Shown here one piece after another: positions 1 through 8,573 of a stretch of 64,000 bases of DNA; the stretch's first letter is position 1; every line of letters begins with the position of its first letter. Below the pieces are notes generated by a model, which saw nothing but the letters and a program-made list of their open reading frames with translations, was not told where the DNA came from and made no database searches. The DNA is from Sporisorium sorghi (lineage: Eukaryota; Basidiomycota; Ustilaginomycetes; Ustilaginales; Ustilaginaceae). Location of the stretch: the NCBI GenBank assembly GCA_023212695.1, contig JALCCG010000007.1, positions 151,698 through 215,697 on the forward strand. The letters run 5' to 3'. Made by a program: the position numbers and the translations under genes.

Positions 1-805
1 CAAGGTTCATCATGGTATCGCTGGAACTTAGCGCACGTGCCATGAGCTGGTAGGCTCGCTGAACTTCCATCATCTTGGTCATTTCATCGGTCAGATTGAC
101 GTTGGACTGCTCAACAAAACCGGAAAGCACCGAAGATTTCGGAGGCTCGCCCGGAGCAGGAGGTGTTAAATCAAACACATCTCCTTCCGTCAAGCCTTCC
201 CCAACGACAAACAAGTTATCGCCCACAGCAACCAAGCCTTCCGGACGCTCGAGCTCAACCACCTTCAAGGTAGCCACAATTGAGCGGACGCCTGCGAAGG
301 TCTCCAATATAATCTGACCTTTCTCATTCACGGCAACTTTCCCTTTGGACGGGAACGAAATGGGATTATTGTTCACGTCGAGCACAGGGTAGCCCTGCGA
401 ATTAGCCAGCAGCAAGTTGTTAGGGTTACGGGCATCCGGGGTTACATGAAATCCGCCTTCGCGGGTGTATCCAATTGCGCCATCTCCCTGAACCGCAAAC
501 ATGGCTTGTCCATCAATCATCAGATCGAAGGGATTCCCCGTTTCCTTCATAGCTCCCTGCTCCATGTTCTGCACAACGGAAGATAGTCTCATGCCATACC
601 CGAGAGTATAGCCTAGCGGTGTCGAACGGCCCGTCCGGTCAAAATCCTTATGATGACCCTGAACCTGAGTCAGCACATCATCAAAGGAGGCTTCCTTTTT
701 TTTGTAACCAGCCGTGTTGACGTTTGCCATATTGTCCGCAATGACATCCAGTCTCTGCTGGAGAGCATTCATCGACACCATAGCGCTAATCATCGAGTTG
801 TTCAT
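1..805 (-). CDS. flhP: Flagellar hook-basal body (rod) protein FlhP/FlgG-like, 3' end outside the window
   Basis: Distal-rod/hook-basal-body protein of the FlgG family, exported by the flagellar type III apparatus. The reading frame runs leftward from an ATG at 805, preceded by GGGAGGT five bases upstream, and is still open at base 1, so about 268 codons are visible. The N-terminus holds the family motif for rod proteins (NMANVNTAGYK). The visible end (LSGFVEQSNVNLTDEM, MMEVQRAYQ) is the conserved C-terminal helix, so only a few residues should be missing. It lies 69 bp behind a second FlgG-like gene and downstream of mbl, the B. subtilis mbl-flhO-flhP order. The assignment to FlhP rather than FlgG rests on that order. 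Confidence 0.88.
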   Translation of the reverse strand, partial: MNNSMISAMVSMNALQQRLDVIADNMANVNTAGYKKKEASFDDVLTQVQGHHKDFDRTGRSTPLGYTLGYGMRLSSVVQNMEQGAMKETGNPFDLMIDGQAMFAVQGDGAIGYTREGGFHVTPDARNPNNLLLANSQGYPVLDVNNNPISFPSKGKVAVNEKGQIILETFAGVRSIVATLKVVELERPEGLVAVGDNLFVVGEGLTEGDVFDLTPPAPGEPPKSSVLSGFVEQSNVNLTDEMTKMMEVQRAYQLMARALSSSDTMMNL

Positions 806-874
806 CACTTACCTCCCGTGGGCTCACATATTCATACGGCAGCACGCTGCTGCCTGCCAACCTGTAGACACTGC

Positions 875-1765
875 TTATACTCGGCCAATCTCATTGACCG
901 CCTTCTCCAGCGTCCTGTCATAATATTGAACGATTTTCTGATTCGTTTCATACGCGCGCAGCGCAGCGGTCAATTCCACCATCGATTGCGTCGGATCCAC
1001 GTTGGACCCTTCAATAAATCCCTGACGAACCACTCCGTTATCGGCCGGTGTCATGAACCGCACTTCCCCGTCCGGATCGGACATGCGGAACACGCCATTC
1101 CCTTCGCGAATCAGCCCATGAGGCTGGCTTACAATACTGACTCCCAGGATGATGCCTGTCCCGTTGCCAGCGGCGTCCATGATTTCTCCTTGCTCATTCA
1201 CTGTAAAGTCAGACGCCGAGCCTGTCAATATAATCGGTCTGTTATTGTTATCCAGAACCTGATAGCCACTCTCGCTGAGCAGGTTACCTTCCGGGCTCAC
1301 CCGAAAGCTCCCGTTACGGGTATACCGGGTATCCCCATTCTCGTCCTGAACCGTGAAAAAACCTTCGGGTCTATAGATAACCTCGCCGTTCTCATCGACA
1401 TATCTGCCGGAAGCATCGAACGGATAATCCTGACCCGTTGCCGGATTCTGAACGGTAAAGGAGGATACCAGCGCGAAGTCTGTGTTCTTGCCGGTTTCCC
1501 GAAGCGCGCCTTCGGTATAAAGCGAGATGCTCTCCTCCGCATACACGCCGGTATTAAACTTACCCAGCTTCCGGCCTGCGTTCGACGAATCGTTGCCCCC
1601 AATCATGGAGACAAGCACTTCAGGAAACGAACGCTGCACGCTGTTTGTTGCCTTGTAGCCTGCTGTGTTGACGTTGGCGATGTTCTGCGTCACCGTATTA
1701 TGTCGCTGCTCCTGGGTCATCATCCCCGAAGCTGCTGTATATAGACCTCTTAACAATGAAGGCAC
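875..1765 (-). CDS. flhO: Flagellar hook-basal body (rod) protein FlhO/FlgG-like
   Basis: FlgG-family flagellar rod protein of about 293-296 aa. The N-terminal helix carries NIANVNTAGYK and the C-terminal helix carries GFIEGSNVDPTQSM and LRAYETNQK, the two conserved ends that pair in the rod; the beta-rich centre is the D1 region. The frame opens with GTG at 1765 (SD GGAAGGG very close). A TTG at 1756 would give MLRGLYTAASGMM, which matches how FlhO proteins normally begin, so the shorter start may be correct. It precedes the flhP-like gene and was probably transcribed with it. No convincing SigD promoter was seen in the 279 bp between it and mbl. Confidence 0.88.
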   Translation of the reverse strand: MPSLLRGLYTAASGMMTQEQRHNTVTQNIANVNTAGYKATNSVQRSFPEVLVSMIGGNDSSNAGRKLGKFNTGVYAEESISLYTEGALRETGKNTDFALVSSFTVQNPATGQDYPFDASGRYVDENGEVIYRPEGFFTVQDENGDTRYTRNGSFRVSPEGNLLSESGYQVLDNNNRPIILTGSASDFTVNEQGEIMDAAGNGTGIILGVSIVSQPHGLIREGNGVFRMSDPDGEVRFMTPADNGVVRQGFIEGSNVDPTQSMVELTAALRAYETNQKIVQYYDRTLEKAVNEIGRV

Positions 1766-1846
1766 TTCCCTTCCATTAACGAATCATAACAACCTTAGTC
1801 GATATAACGATCGCTACGATGACAGATTGTACTTCCAATCGCTGCT

Positions 1847-1895
1847 GTTTTTGGATTTCTTGTAACTATGTTGGATAGGGTTGAAATCCAAAAAC
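1847..1895. repeat. Perfect 13-bp inverted repeat between mbl and flhO
   Basis: Arms GTTTTTGGATTTC (1847-1859) and GAAATCCAAAAAC (1883-1895) flank a 23-base spacer in the mbl-flhO gap. On the minus strand the hairpin is not followed by a T-run, so it is not a standard terminator. An operator or an RNA structure between the cell-shape and flagellar genes are both possible. Confidence 0.5.
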
Positions 1896-2044
1896 AAAGG
1901 CGACCGCTTCGCTTTTCCATTACAATTCCGCCCTCTCCGCTGTTGTCAACGTGGGCGTATTTCGAAGCAGATCGCTAATCTCATCGTGGTGATTATACCG
2001 ATTCATTCCATGCTCATGTTGTTCCTATCATCTATATCGGAAGG

Positions 2045-3046
2045 TTAGAACTTTTTCTTAACGACCTTGTCCAAATTATCGAGCATAATTCCCGTTCCTT
2101 TTACCACACAGTGCATCGGATCCTCTGCAACGAGTACCGGAACCCGAAGCTCGTCCGTCAACAACTCGTCCAATCCATGAAGAAGTGCACCGCCGCCCGT
2201 TAAAATAACGCCGCGATCGATGATGTCCGCCGACAGCTCTGGCGGTGTCCGTTCCAACACGGATTTCGCCGCGAGTACAATCGATGAAACCGGGTCCCAC
2301 AAGGCTTCTTGTACTTCGGCCGAAGAAACCGTTACGGTAAACGGCAGACCGGATACCATATCGCGTCCGCGAATATCCATCTCAGCTTGTCTACCCCCAG
2401 GACGAACCGTGCCGATCGCCACCTTCAGATCCTCTGCCGTCCGTTCACCGATCAGCAATTTATATTTATGCTTCACGTACTTCGTGATCGCTTCGTCGAA
2501 CTTGTCCCCTGCCATCTTAATCGAAGAAGCGGTGACCACATCGCCCATGGACAGGACGGCCACATCCGTGGTGCCGCCCCCGATGTCCACAACCATGTTA
2601 CCGCTTGGCTGGAAAATATCCATCCCTGCGCCAATTGCCGCTGCCTTCGGTTCTTCTTCCAGGAACACATCTCTTGCGCCGCTGCGCTCAGCCGCTTCCC
2701 GGATCGCCTTCTGCTCCACCGAAGTAATGTTGGTGGGAGCACAGATGAGGATTCGGGGCCGGCTGTGCCAACTGCGCGCGCCCACGCGATCAATAAAGTA
2801 CTTCAGCATCGCTTCTGTAATTTCGAAGTCGGCGATGACCCCGTCCCTCAGCGGGCGGATCGCCGTAATGTTGCCGGGAGTGCGCCCGACCATGCGCCGT
2901 GCTTCCTCACCGACGGCAAGGACTCGCTTGGTGTCGGTCTCAATAGTGACAACGGAAGGTTCGTCTAACACTACCCCCTTCCCCTTAACGTGAATGAGCA
3001 CGTTCGCCGTTCCGAGATCGATTCCAATATCCTTGCTCAACATCAT
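2045..3046 (-). CDS. mbl: MreB-like actin homologue Mbl (cell shape)
   Basis: Bacterial actin of 333 aa, the same length as B. subtilis Mbl. It should polymerise under the membrane and direct elongasome-dependent sidewall synthesis. Visible actin-fold motifs are the phosphate-1 loop (DIGIDLGTANVLIHVKG), phosphate-2 (VVDIGGGTTDVAVLS) and the adenosine segment (GVILTGGGALLHGLDELL). Two adjacent ATGs follow GGGGG; the first is used here. It sits directly downstream of spoIIID and upstream of flhO-flhP, as mbl does in B. subtilis, which is why it is called Mbl rather than MreB or MreBH. The family is certain; the paralogue rests on synteny. Confidence 0.93.
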   Translation of the reverse strand: MMLSKDIGIDLGTANVLIHVKGKGVVLDEPSVVTIETDTKRVLAVGEEARRMVGRTPGNITAIRPLRDGVIADFEITEAMLKYFIDRVGARSWHSRPRILICAPTNITSVEQKAIREAAERSGARDVFLEEEPKAAAIGAGMDIFQPSGNMVVDIGGGTTDVAVLSMGDVVTASSIKMAGDKFDEAITKYVKHKYKLLIGERTAEDLKVAIGTVRPGGRQAEMDIRGRDMVSGLPFTVTVSSAEVQEALWDPVSSIVLAAKSVLERTPPELSADIIDRGVILTGGGALLHGLDELLTDELRVPVLVAEDPMHCVVKGTGIMLDNLDKVVKKKF

Positions 3047-3238
3047 GAAAAGCCCCCAAAGTGTTATTTTATGGTAAGGGTCACTGTTCGCTGCGCCAAT
3101 GCATCAATCGACAAAATCCAGCAATTCATGATGATCTTCGGCAAAACAGGTCCCATATTTCGATCCTATACCAGCTTTTAACATATCATACTTTAGGGGA
3201 GGGATTCAACGCCAATCTAGTGACCTAAGCCCTAAATA

Positions 3239-3523
3239 TCAGGATTTGGCCGTGGCCACCGGTTCACGATTGCTGCCGGTTTTTTTGTACTTGATCTTGG
3301 TAGCTTCCCCGCCTCTCAGATGGCGGATGGATTTGTGATATTCGAGAATGTGCTTCACCTGATCCGCCAGGTCCGGGTTGATCTCCGGCAGACGTTCGGT
3401 TAAGTCCTTATGCACCGTGCTTTTCGACACGCCAAATTCTTTGGCTATGGTTCGAACCGTATGCCTCGTTTCCACGATACAGCGTCCGATCTTAATGGTC
3501 CGCTCCTTGATGTAATCGTGCAC
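3239..3523 (-). CDS. spoIIID: Stage III sporulation transcriptional regulator SpoIIID
   Basis: Small DNA-binding regulator (94 aa) of the mother-cell programme that activates and represses SigE-dependent genes and helps switch to SigK. The N-terminal two thirds match the family: a helix-turn-helix around residues 23-42 (TVRTIAKEFGVSKSTVHKDL), then the basic C-terminal segment (YHKSIRHLRGGEATKIKYKK). The ATG at 3523 follows a GGGAGGCGGGAG purine stretch. A SigE-like promoter lies just upstream (3559-3586), in line with mother-cell expression of this gene in B. subtilis. mbl follows 192 bp downstream. Confidence 0.95.
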   Translation of the reverse strand: MHDYIKERTIKIGRCIVETRHTVRTIAKEFGVSKSTVHKDLTERLPEINPDLADQVKHILEYHKSIRHLRGGEATKIKYKKTGSNREPVATAKS

Positions 3524-3558
3524 GCTCCCGCCTCCCTACTGTGTGGATAGTTTGGTAC

Positions 3559-3586
3559 ATTATATGAGGGGCATGACGGGATATTC
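3559..3586 (-). promoter_or_regulatory. SigE-like promoter of spoIIID
   Basis: Read on the minus strand: GAATATC, 13 bases, CATATAAT. This fits the SigE pattern (-35 like kmATATt, -10 like CATAcAnT, 12-14 bp spacing). The expected start is about 29 bp ahead of the spoIIID ATG. spoIIID is a known SigE target in B. subtilis. Confidence 0.7.
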
Positions 3587-3712
3587 GCGGTTTCACGGGC
3601 TGACAAGCTTACTTGGACTCATTTATTTTCTGGACATGCTGGTCATGGACAAGTATGAAACGTCCATAATACAAGGCGCGGCAAGGGTTGGACTTGCCTT
3701 CGAAACCCTAAA

Positions 3713-3744
3713 CAAAAAAAAGACAGGATCTCAAGATCCTGCCC
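3713..3744 (-). terminator. Rho-independent terminator of spoIIQ
   Basis: On the minus strand, GGCAGGATCT-TG-AGATCCTGTC is followed by a run of T, about 40 bp after the spoIIQ stop. The compact stem and T-tract make this a clear intrinsic terminator separating spoIIQ from spoIIID. Confidence 0.85.
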
Positions 3745-3785
3745 TCTTCAAGTGCGCGGTGGGCGCATTGTACGAAGAAATGAAA

Positions 3786-4520
3786 TTATTTTTGCGGAAG
3801 CACACTCACAGGGTTGACCAGTTTCCCGCCCTCATACACTTCGAAGTGCACGTGGTTGCCGAGATCCTTCTCAAACTCACTGCGTCCGGCAGTTGCGATG
3901 GAATCGCCCTGCTTCACTTCAGCGCCTTCCTTAACTTTCACTTCGTTCAAGCTTTGGTAAACCGTCTTCGTATCACCGGAGGTAATCTCCACTACGTTTC
4001 CGTTAAGCGGATGATTCTCAACGCGAGTCACTTTTCCTGTAAGCGCGGCTCTGACTTCAAACATCGTGTCATCTGCAGTGGCCAGGTCGATTCCCAGGTT
4101 CGGCGTGAAGGTGTCATTATATTGAACCATCGCCTCCTGATGCGTTTCCGGGTTCGTTTCGTCAAAATAAGGTTTGACAATGCTCACAGCTACGTCGTCG
4201 GCTACCGGCCAGATCATCGATTGTGCATTGGCGGTTACTTCTACTGCTTCTCCGTCTTTACCTTCTGTTGCAGGTTTCTCCGAACTCTGTACAGACTCCG
4301 AAACATTGGCTTCCCCTTGTGGCTTCAGCGTTTTTTGGCTGGCGTCCTGGTAGACCCACACGAGGGTTAGTATAATTGCCGCTGCTGCTAAGTATGCTGC
4401 CGGGAACACCCACCGTTTGGATAAAGCTTTCTTCCACGAAGATGACGGTACCGTCGAATCTCCTTGCACAGTTTTAGGAGCTTCTTCGTGGGGTTTACTA
4501 TTTTTGTTTTGTTCATTCAT
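3786..4520 (-). CDS. spoIIQ: Stage II sporulation protein SpoIIQ (LytM/M23-fold engulfment protein)
   Basis: Forespore membrane protein that binds mother-cell SpoIIIAH to form the engulfment zipper and feeding-tube channel. An N-terminal membrane anchor (about residues 33-55, WVFPAAYLAAAAIILTLVWV) is followed by an acidic linker and a C-terminal LytM/M23 domain. In that domain the HxH motif is kept (HVHFEVYEGG), but the first zinc ligand, normally His in HxGxD, is Asn (NLGIDLA). B. subtilis SpoIIQ is likewise degenerate, so a binding rather than peptidase role is likely. The ATG at 4520 is chosen over TTG at 4526 because GAGGTGAT stands at proper distance. A SigF-like promoter precedes it and spoIID lies upstream in the same direction. 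Confidence 0.93.
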   Translation of the reverse strand: MNEQNKNSKPHEEAPKTVQGDSTVPSSSWKKALSKRWVFPAAYLAAAAIILTLVWVYQDASQKTLKPQGEANVSESVQSSEKPATEGKDGEAVEVTANAQSMIWPVADDVAVSIVKPYFDETNPETHQEAMVQYNDTFTPNLGIDLATADDTMFEVRAALTGKVTRVENHPLNGNVVEITSGDTKTVYQSLNEVKVKEGAEVKQGDSIATAGRSEFEKDLGNHVHFEVYEGGKLVNPVSVLPQK

Positions 4521-4539
4521 TTGCAATCACCTCAGTAAC

Positions 4540-4569
4540 CATTGTTACCGGGGTCAACTCTTTTATACG
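4540..4569 (-). promoter_or_regulatory. SigF-like promoter of spoIIQ
   Basis: Minus strand: CGTATA, 14 bases, GGTAACAATG, a good match to the forespore SigF pattern (wGyATA, then GGnnAnAnTR). spoIIQ is a SigF target in B. subtilis. The predicted start falls just ahead of the Shine-Dalgarno, giving a very short leader. The same -35/14 bp/-10 layout occurs ahead of spoIIR at 25515-25544. Confidence 0.7.
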
Positions 4570-4580
4570 TAATCTCACTA

Positions 4581-6158
4581 TTATTTTTTTGAAGAGAGAA
4601 GATTTGAAGTTTTGTCGAAAGAAATATTCGTATAGTAGTGCTTCAGAATCTCTTTCGCCTCATATCCCTCGCGGGCCATGCCCTCTGCTCCGTACTGGCT
4701 CATGCCAACGCCATGGCCGTTGCCATAGGTGGTAATCTCTATCTCGCCATTTTTCATCACCAGGCTGAACTGACTTGATCGGAGGCCCAGCTTCTCTCTT
4801 ACCTCGCGACCGGTAAATGTCTTGCCTCCCACCCGCACACTCTCAATCCGATGCCCCTGCGTATAGGAGAGTACTTTCAAAAAAGAAGAGGCGTTCCCGT
4901 CCCCGCCCGCCGATACCGGTACCGCACCGTCCGCCAGACCGAGCTTCCCTACGAATTCCGAGCGCGGCATCGTGACCGTCGTTTTATACTTGGGCGAGAT
5001 TTGTTTATCCCATGGACTTTCCACACTGCGCAGATAAGGAATTTCATTCTTCCAATAATCCTCTGAATTTTCGGTATAGCCGTTGCTGGTAGAGAAAAAA
5101 GAAGCCGTGATCGGCTTGCCCTTGTATGTCATTACCAATCCCGCCGTTTCCTTTACCGCCTGCTGGAGCTTCCCCAGCTCGGCTCCCTTCCCCAGCCGCT
5201 GCCATTCCTCGGTCAACTCGTCATGGGCGATGTATGCCTGGTGACTGACCGTGTCGGTCACCATGGCCTTGCCGTCCGGCACGCCGCTGCGGTCGCCGGA
5301 CGCCAGCCGCTGCACGATATAGGTCCGTGCCGCAATAGCCTGGGCCTTGAGTGCCTCCAGCTGGAACTCGGCCGGCATCTCGGCGGCCAGAACGCCGACG
5401 AGGTATTGTTCCAGCGGCAGTTCCTCCACGGTGTCCGTCTTGGTTAAATAGACGGACACCGTGGGCTCTTCCGCCGCCCCCGGCTCGGCGGAAGGCAGCG
5501 GGGCGGGCCCCGGCGGCAGCGGCTCCGGTGCGTTGTTGCCCGGGGCAACAACCAGCAGCGGCAACGCCAGCGCCAAGGCCAGCAGCACGGCCACCGCCCA
5601 GATGGCGGGGTGCACCCGCACCCGCCGCCCCCCGGCGGCCGGACGCCGCGCGGCAAAGCCGCGGCGTCCCCAGCGCGCGGGCCGCACACGGAACGTGCGG
5701 CCTCCGCGCGGTGCGCGGCCCGCAGCCGCCTGCGCATAGCGCTGCGGCTCAGGCGCGGGGTGCGGGCCCTGCGGCATGGCCGCTGGCCCGCCGGGGGCTG
5801 GCGCGGCGCCATGCGCAGGGGCGCCAGCGGGGCGGTCGGGCGGCGGCGTATGCGCCGCCCGCGGGCCATGGCCGGACTGGCCGAAGGCGTCCGGCCCTCT
5901 CGCCGGGCCGCGGTGCCCGCGCGGCCCGGGCTCCGATTCTTTTTTGTCCGATATCGAATCATGGTTATGTGCTTTGGCGAATTTGGATGTCTTCTCAAGT
6001 TCTCCGGGAAATTCCCATTTCAACACGGGAGCCGCCGACCCTTCCGCTGGAACTTGATAGGGTTGCCCAGTTGCCCCTTCCTCCGGGGTGGTCTTCGGAT
6101 CCATCGCTCGTTCTTCCCCTGCAATGCCCACCTTCACCCGAACCTTAGAATCTTTCAT
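4581..6158 (-). CDS. spoIID: Stage II sporulation protein SpoIID (lytic transglycosylase) with long N-terminal extension
   Basis: Mother-cell membrane enzyme that, with SpoIIP and SpoIIM, removes septal peptidoglycan and drives engulfment. The C-terminal half is a standard SpoIID domain: LPLEQYLVGVLAAEMPAEF with the expected catalytic Glu at about residue 260, and GHGVGMSQYGAEGMA near the end. The membrane segment is at about 186-206. Ahead of it lie about 185 cytoplasmic residues, unlike the very short tail of the ~340-aa B. subtilis protein. From residue 75 this extension is Pro/Ala/Gly/Arg-rich and encoded by strikingly GC-rich DNA (about 5450-5945). The start is ATG 6158 behind AGGAGGG; the frame is open upstream to 6218. 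A weak SigE-like -10 (CATAAGTA, 6229-6236) was noted. Confidence 0.92.
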   Translation of the reverse strand: MKDSKVRVKVGIAGEERAMDPKTTPEEGATGQPYQVPAEGSAAPVLKWEFPGELEKTSKFAKAHNHDSISDKKESEPGPRGHRGPARGPDAFGQSGHGPRAAHTPPPDRPAGAPAHGAAPAPGGPAAMPQGPHPAPEPQRYAQAAAGRAPRGGRTFRVRPARWGRRGFAARRPAAGGRRVRVHPAIWAVAVLLALALALPLLVVAPGNNAPEPLPPGPAPLPSAEPGAAEEPTVSVYLTKTDTVEELPLEQYLVGVLAAEMPAEFQLEALKAQAIAARTYIVQRLASGDRSGVPDGKAMVTDTVSHQAYIAHDELTEEWQRLGKGAELGKLQQAVKETAGLVMTYKGKPITASFFSTSNGYTENSEDYWKNEIPYLRSVESPWDKQISPKYKTTVTMPRSEFVGKLGLADGAVPVSAGGDGNASSFLKVLSYTQGHRIESVRVGGKTFTGREVREKLGLRSSQFSLVMKNGEIEITTYGNGHGVGMSQYGAEGMAREGYEAKEILKHYYTNISFDKTSNLLSSKK

Positions 6159-6380
6159 TTGTTTATCCCTCCTGTGCCTTCTCCCCTGGTATGTGCCGAT
6201 TAATCTCATTTCCGTCATGCTCTACTTATACTTATGAGATACCGGCATTTGATAGAACCCTTCTAAGAGAAAGGAGGAAAAGACATCGAAGGCTGCAAGC
6301 CAGTTAGCAAATAGATTCTGCCCCCTCATAGTTCTGTAATCGTTATATAAGAGAATTCACGTCAACCGTGTGCTCATACC

Positions 6381-6418
6381 AAAAGAAGTGGCTTCACCGT
6401 TAACGGCGAAGCCACTTC
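6381..6418 (-). terminator. Rho-independent terminator of murA
   Basis: An 11-bp perfect stem (GAAGTGGCTTC at 6385-6395 with GAAGCCACTTC at 6408-6418) is followed on the minus strand by TTTT. It lies about 50 bp beyond the murA stop and separates murA from spoIID. Confidence 0.8.
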
Positions 6419-6465
6419 TTCTTCATTCTTGTCCATCCTGTAAAGATGGATAACAATCGTACGTT

Positions 6466-7815
6466 TTACACCCAAGTGGGTTGAACTTTGAACAGTTTCG
6501 CATCTTCGGTTTCGCTTGCCACTTTCTTCGAAACCTTCTCCGTACTCTGATCCTCCGTCGAAATGCGCCAGATATCCGCACCCAGTCCAGACAGCTTTTC
6601 CGCTAAATGAACATAACCGCGATCAATATGCTGCACACCGCCAACTTCAGTTGTACCCTCAGATACAAGCCCTGCCAATATTAAAGCAGCTCCTGCACGC
6701 AGATCAGTTGCAGTTACCTTGGCTCCCTTAAGCTCGGCGCCACCAGTCACGATGGCAGAACGTCCTTCGACTTTAATCTCCGCATTCATCAGCTGGAATT
6801 CATCCACATGCATGAAGCGGTTCTCGAATACCGTTTCTGTAACCACACTTGTACCTTCCGACACCAGCAAGAGCGCCATCATCTGCGATTGCATGTCAGT
6901 TGGGAATCCAGGGTAAGGCAATGTTTTAACATCAACCGACTTCAAAGGTTTGTCAGCGATAACGCGAATCCCATTCTCATCCGGTTCAATGGTAATCCCC
7001 ATCTCTTCCATCTTGGAAATGACAGGTCCGAGATGATCGGCAATGGCACCTTCTACATAAACATCCCCGCCTGTGATCGCTGCAGCCGCCATAAAGGTAC
7101 CTGCTTCAATCCGGTCTGGAATCACGTTATGCTCGACGCCATGCATCTTCTCAACGCCCTCAATGCGGATTACACCTGTGCCCGCACCGCGAACTTTGGC
7201 ACCCATGGCATTCAGGTAATTCGCTAAATCGACAATTTCCGGCTCTTTTGCCGCATTTTCGATTACCGTAACCCCTTCAGCCAATGTAGCAGCCATCATA
7301 ATATTTTCTGTAGCACCTACGCTGGCGACGTCCAAGTAGACCTTCGCTCCACGCAATCTGCCGTTGCTCTTCGCTTCAATATATCCTTGTCCGAGGCTAA
7401 TCTCAGCCCCGAGAGCTTCAAATCCTTTTAGGTGTTGATCAATAGGTCTCGTGCCGATAGCACATCCCCCTGGAAGTGAAATCCGGGTTCGTCCACAACG
7501 TGCCAATAAAGGTCCCATGACCAGAAAAGACGCTCGCATCTTCCGCACCCATTCATAAGGCGCTTCACATGTCGTTATGTGCTCTGCATTCACACGTATC
7601 ACTTCATCTTGATATGTAATGCCCGCACCAAGCGACTCCAATACTTTACTGATTGTAATTACATCGTCAAGAGGAGGTGCGTCAATGATAACACTTTCCC
7701 CAACTTCCCCTAGTAGAGAGGCAGCGATGATCGGAAGAACTGAATTTTTTGCTCCGCTGACTTTGACGCTTCCGGTCAGTCTTTTGCCACCGCGGACGAT
7801 AAATTTGCTCATCAT
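6466..7815 (-). CDS. murA: UDP-N-acetylglucosamine 1-carboxyvinyltransferase MurA
   Basis: First committed step of peptidoglycan synthesis: transfer of enolpyruvate from PEP to UDP-GlcNAc in the cytosol. Family marks include SGAKNSVLP near the N-terminus and the catalytic loop with Cys118 ([12 protein letters not shown]), the residue alkylated by fosfomycin. The start is ATG 7815 or ATG 7812, behind GGAGGG; the frame is open to 8001 but the upstream part is unlike MurA. At 449 aa it is slightly longer than the ~436 aa of B. subtilis MurAA, the excess being a charged C-terminal tail after about residue 418. Its place between ywzB and spoIID matches B. subtilis murAA. Confidence 0.96.
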   Translation of the reverse strand: MMSKFIVRGGKRLTGSVKVSGAKNSVLPIIAASLLGEVGESVIIDAPPLDDVITISKVLESLGAGITYQDEVIRVNAEHITTCEAPYEWVRKMRASFLVMGPLLARCGRTRISLPGGCAIGTRPIDQHLKGFEALGAEISLGQGYIEAKSNGRLRGAKVYLDVASVGATENIMMAATLAEGVTVIENAAKEPEIVDLANYLNAMGAKVRGAGTGVIRIEGVEKMHGVEHNVIPDRIEAGTFMAAAAITGGDVYVEGAIADHLGPVISKMEEMGITIEPDENGIRVIADKPLKSVDVKTLPYPGFPTDMQSQMMALLLVSEGTSVVTETVFENRFMHVDEFQLMNAEIKVEGRSAIVTGGAELKGAKVTATDLRAGAALILAGLVSEGTTEVGGVQHIDRGYVHLAEKLSGLGADIWRISTEDQSTEKVSKKVASETEDAKLFKVQPTWV

Positions 7816-8318
7816 GGTTTCCCTCCGCGTCCATAATTTTCCTGATATGCTTGTGTTCGTTTTAGTTGTTGCTAATTCCCTAACTTTCATCTTAACATTA
7901 GTGATTTCCGCCAAACAAGCGATTTTTGAACTATTTATGACATCTGATATGGTGTCTACACCAGGAACCGGACATCCATAATGCCACCTTATGTGAAACA
8001 TCTGTTATCCGCAGTATGGACCTACGAAAGGTACCATGACCGACCAGCTCTTGTCAATGCATAACAATTACCGGGTGAACATTATAGTCCGGAAGTCATA
8101 CCGTCCGCCCGATCAAGTCCTTAATCTCAGTGTTAACATAATAAAATGCGTTTATTCGACATCTTATTTCAAGCAACCTAACAGTGATATAACCAATCAT
8201 ACAATAATTAAAACAGACGAGTAAAATATCGCCAAACACATACAGATCATGCAACAGATTTCTTTAAAAGACGCCTTGCTGCATATCCCTTTGTGTAATG
8301 TTTACAGCCATACCCTTG
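7816..8318. other. 503-bp gap between ywzB and murA without a recognisable gene
   Basis: AT-rich sequence with no supported reading frame. B. subtilis carries ywmA and ywmB in this interval, but no ywmB-like frame is visible here. It presumably holds the murA promoter: TTGTTT, 18 bases, TAAGAT on the minus strand near 7880-7910 is a weak candidate. Confidence 0.5.
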
Positions 8319-8573
8319 CTAAAACATATATCGGATCATTTGACTCCATGTAATATAGTCAATTAGGAATTCAGCAACGAATCGTCCAAGCACCACAGCC
8401 AGCAGTAAATGCAACAGCTTACCCTGTGGTCCTTTGGGATGGCGGACAACCAAATCCAGCTTTACTTGCTGCAGTGCCCACCAAGCCAGTGCGATACAGA
8501 TCAGTGAAATGACAATGGAGAGTAATCCATTGACACCGACTGCACTGATGGAATTAGATAAATCCTGGTTCAT
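8319..8573 (-). CDS. ywzB: DUF1146 membrane protein YwzB
   Basis: Small integral membrane protein of 84 aa with two predicted transmembrane helices: about residues 13-35 (VNGLLSIVISLICIALAWWA) and about 53-72 (LLHLLLAVVLGRFVAEFLI). A basic loop (VRHPKGPQGK) lies between them. Length, the WWALQ segment and the location beside the atp operon and murA match the DUF1146/YwzB family, whose function is unknown. The ATG at 8573 is chosen because GGGGGAGGG stands directly upstream; the frame extends to 8600. Its separation from atpC by one extra gene is the local difference from B. subtilis. Confidence 0.85.
   Translation of the reverse strand: MNQDLSNSISAVGVNGLLSIVISLICIALAWWALQQVKLDLVVRHPKGPQGKLLHLLLAVVLGRFVAEFLIDYITWSQMIRYMF

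Noticed and set aside
650..1744. Plus-strand 364-aa open frame
   Set aside because: Antisense to flhP/flhO; no RBS and atypical composition.
3543..4370. Plus-strand 275-aa frame
   Set aside because: Antisense to spoIIQ and running through its terminator; no coding signals of its own.
5351..6148. Plus-strand frames of 197-265 aa
   Set aside because: Shadows of the GC-rich, low-complexity part of spoIID where stop codons are rare in all frames.
6466..8001. A 511-aa MurA with a long N-terminal extension
   Set aside because: The sequence before MSKFIVRGG is unlike MurA, and GGAGGG stands at proper distance from ATG 7815.
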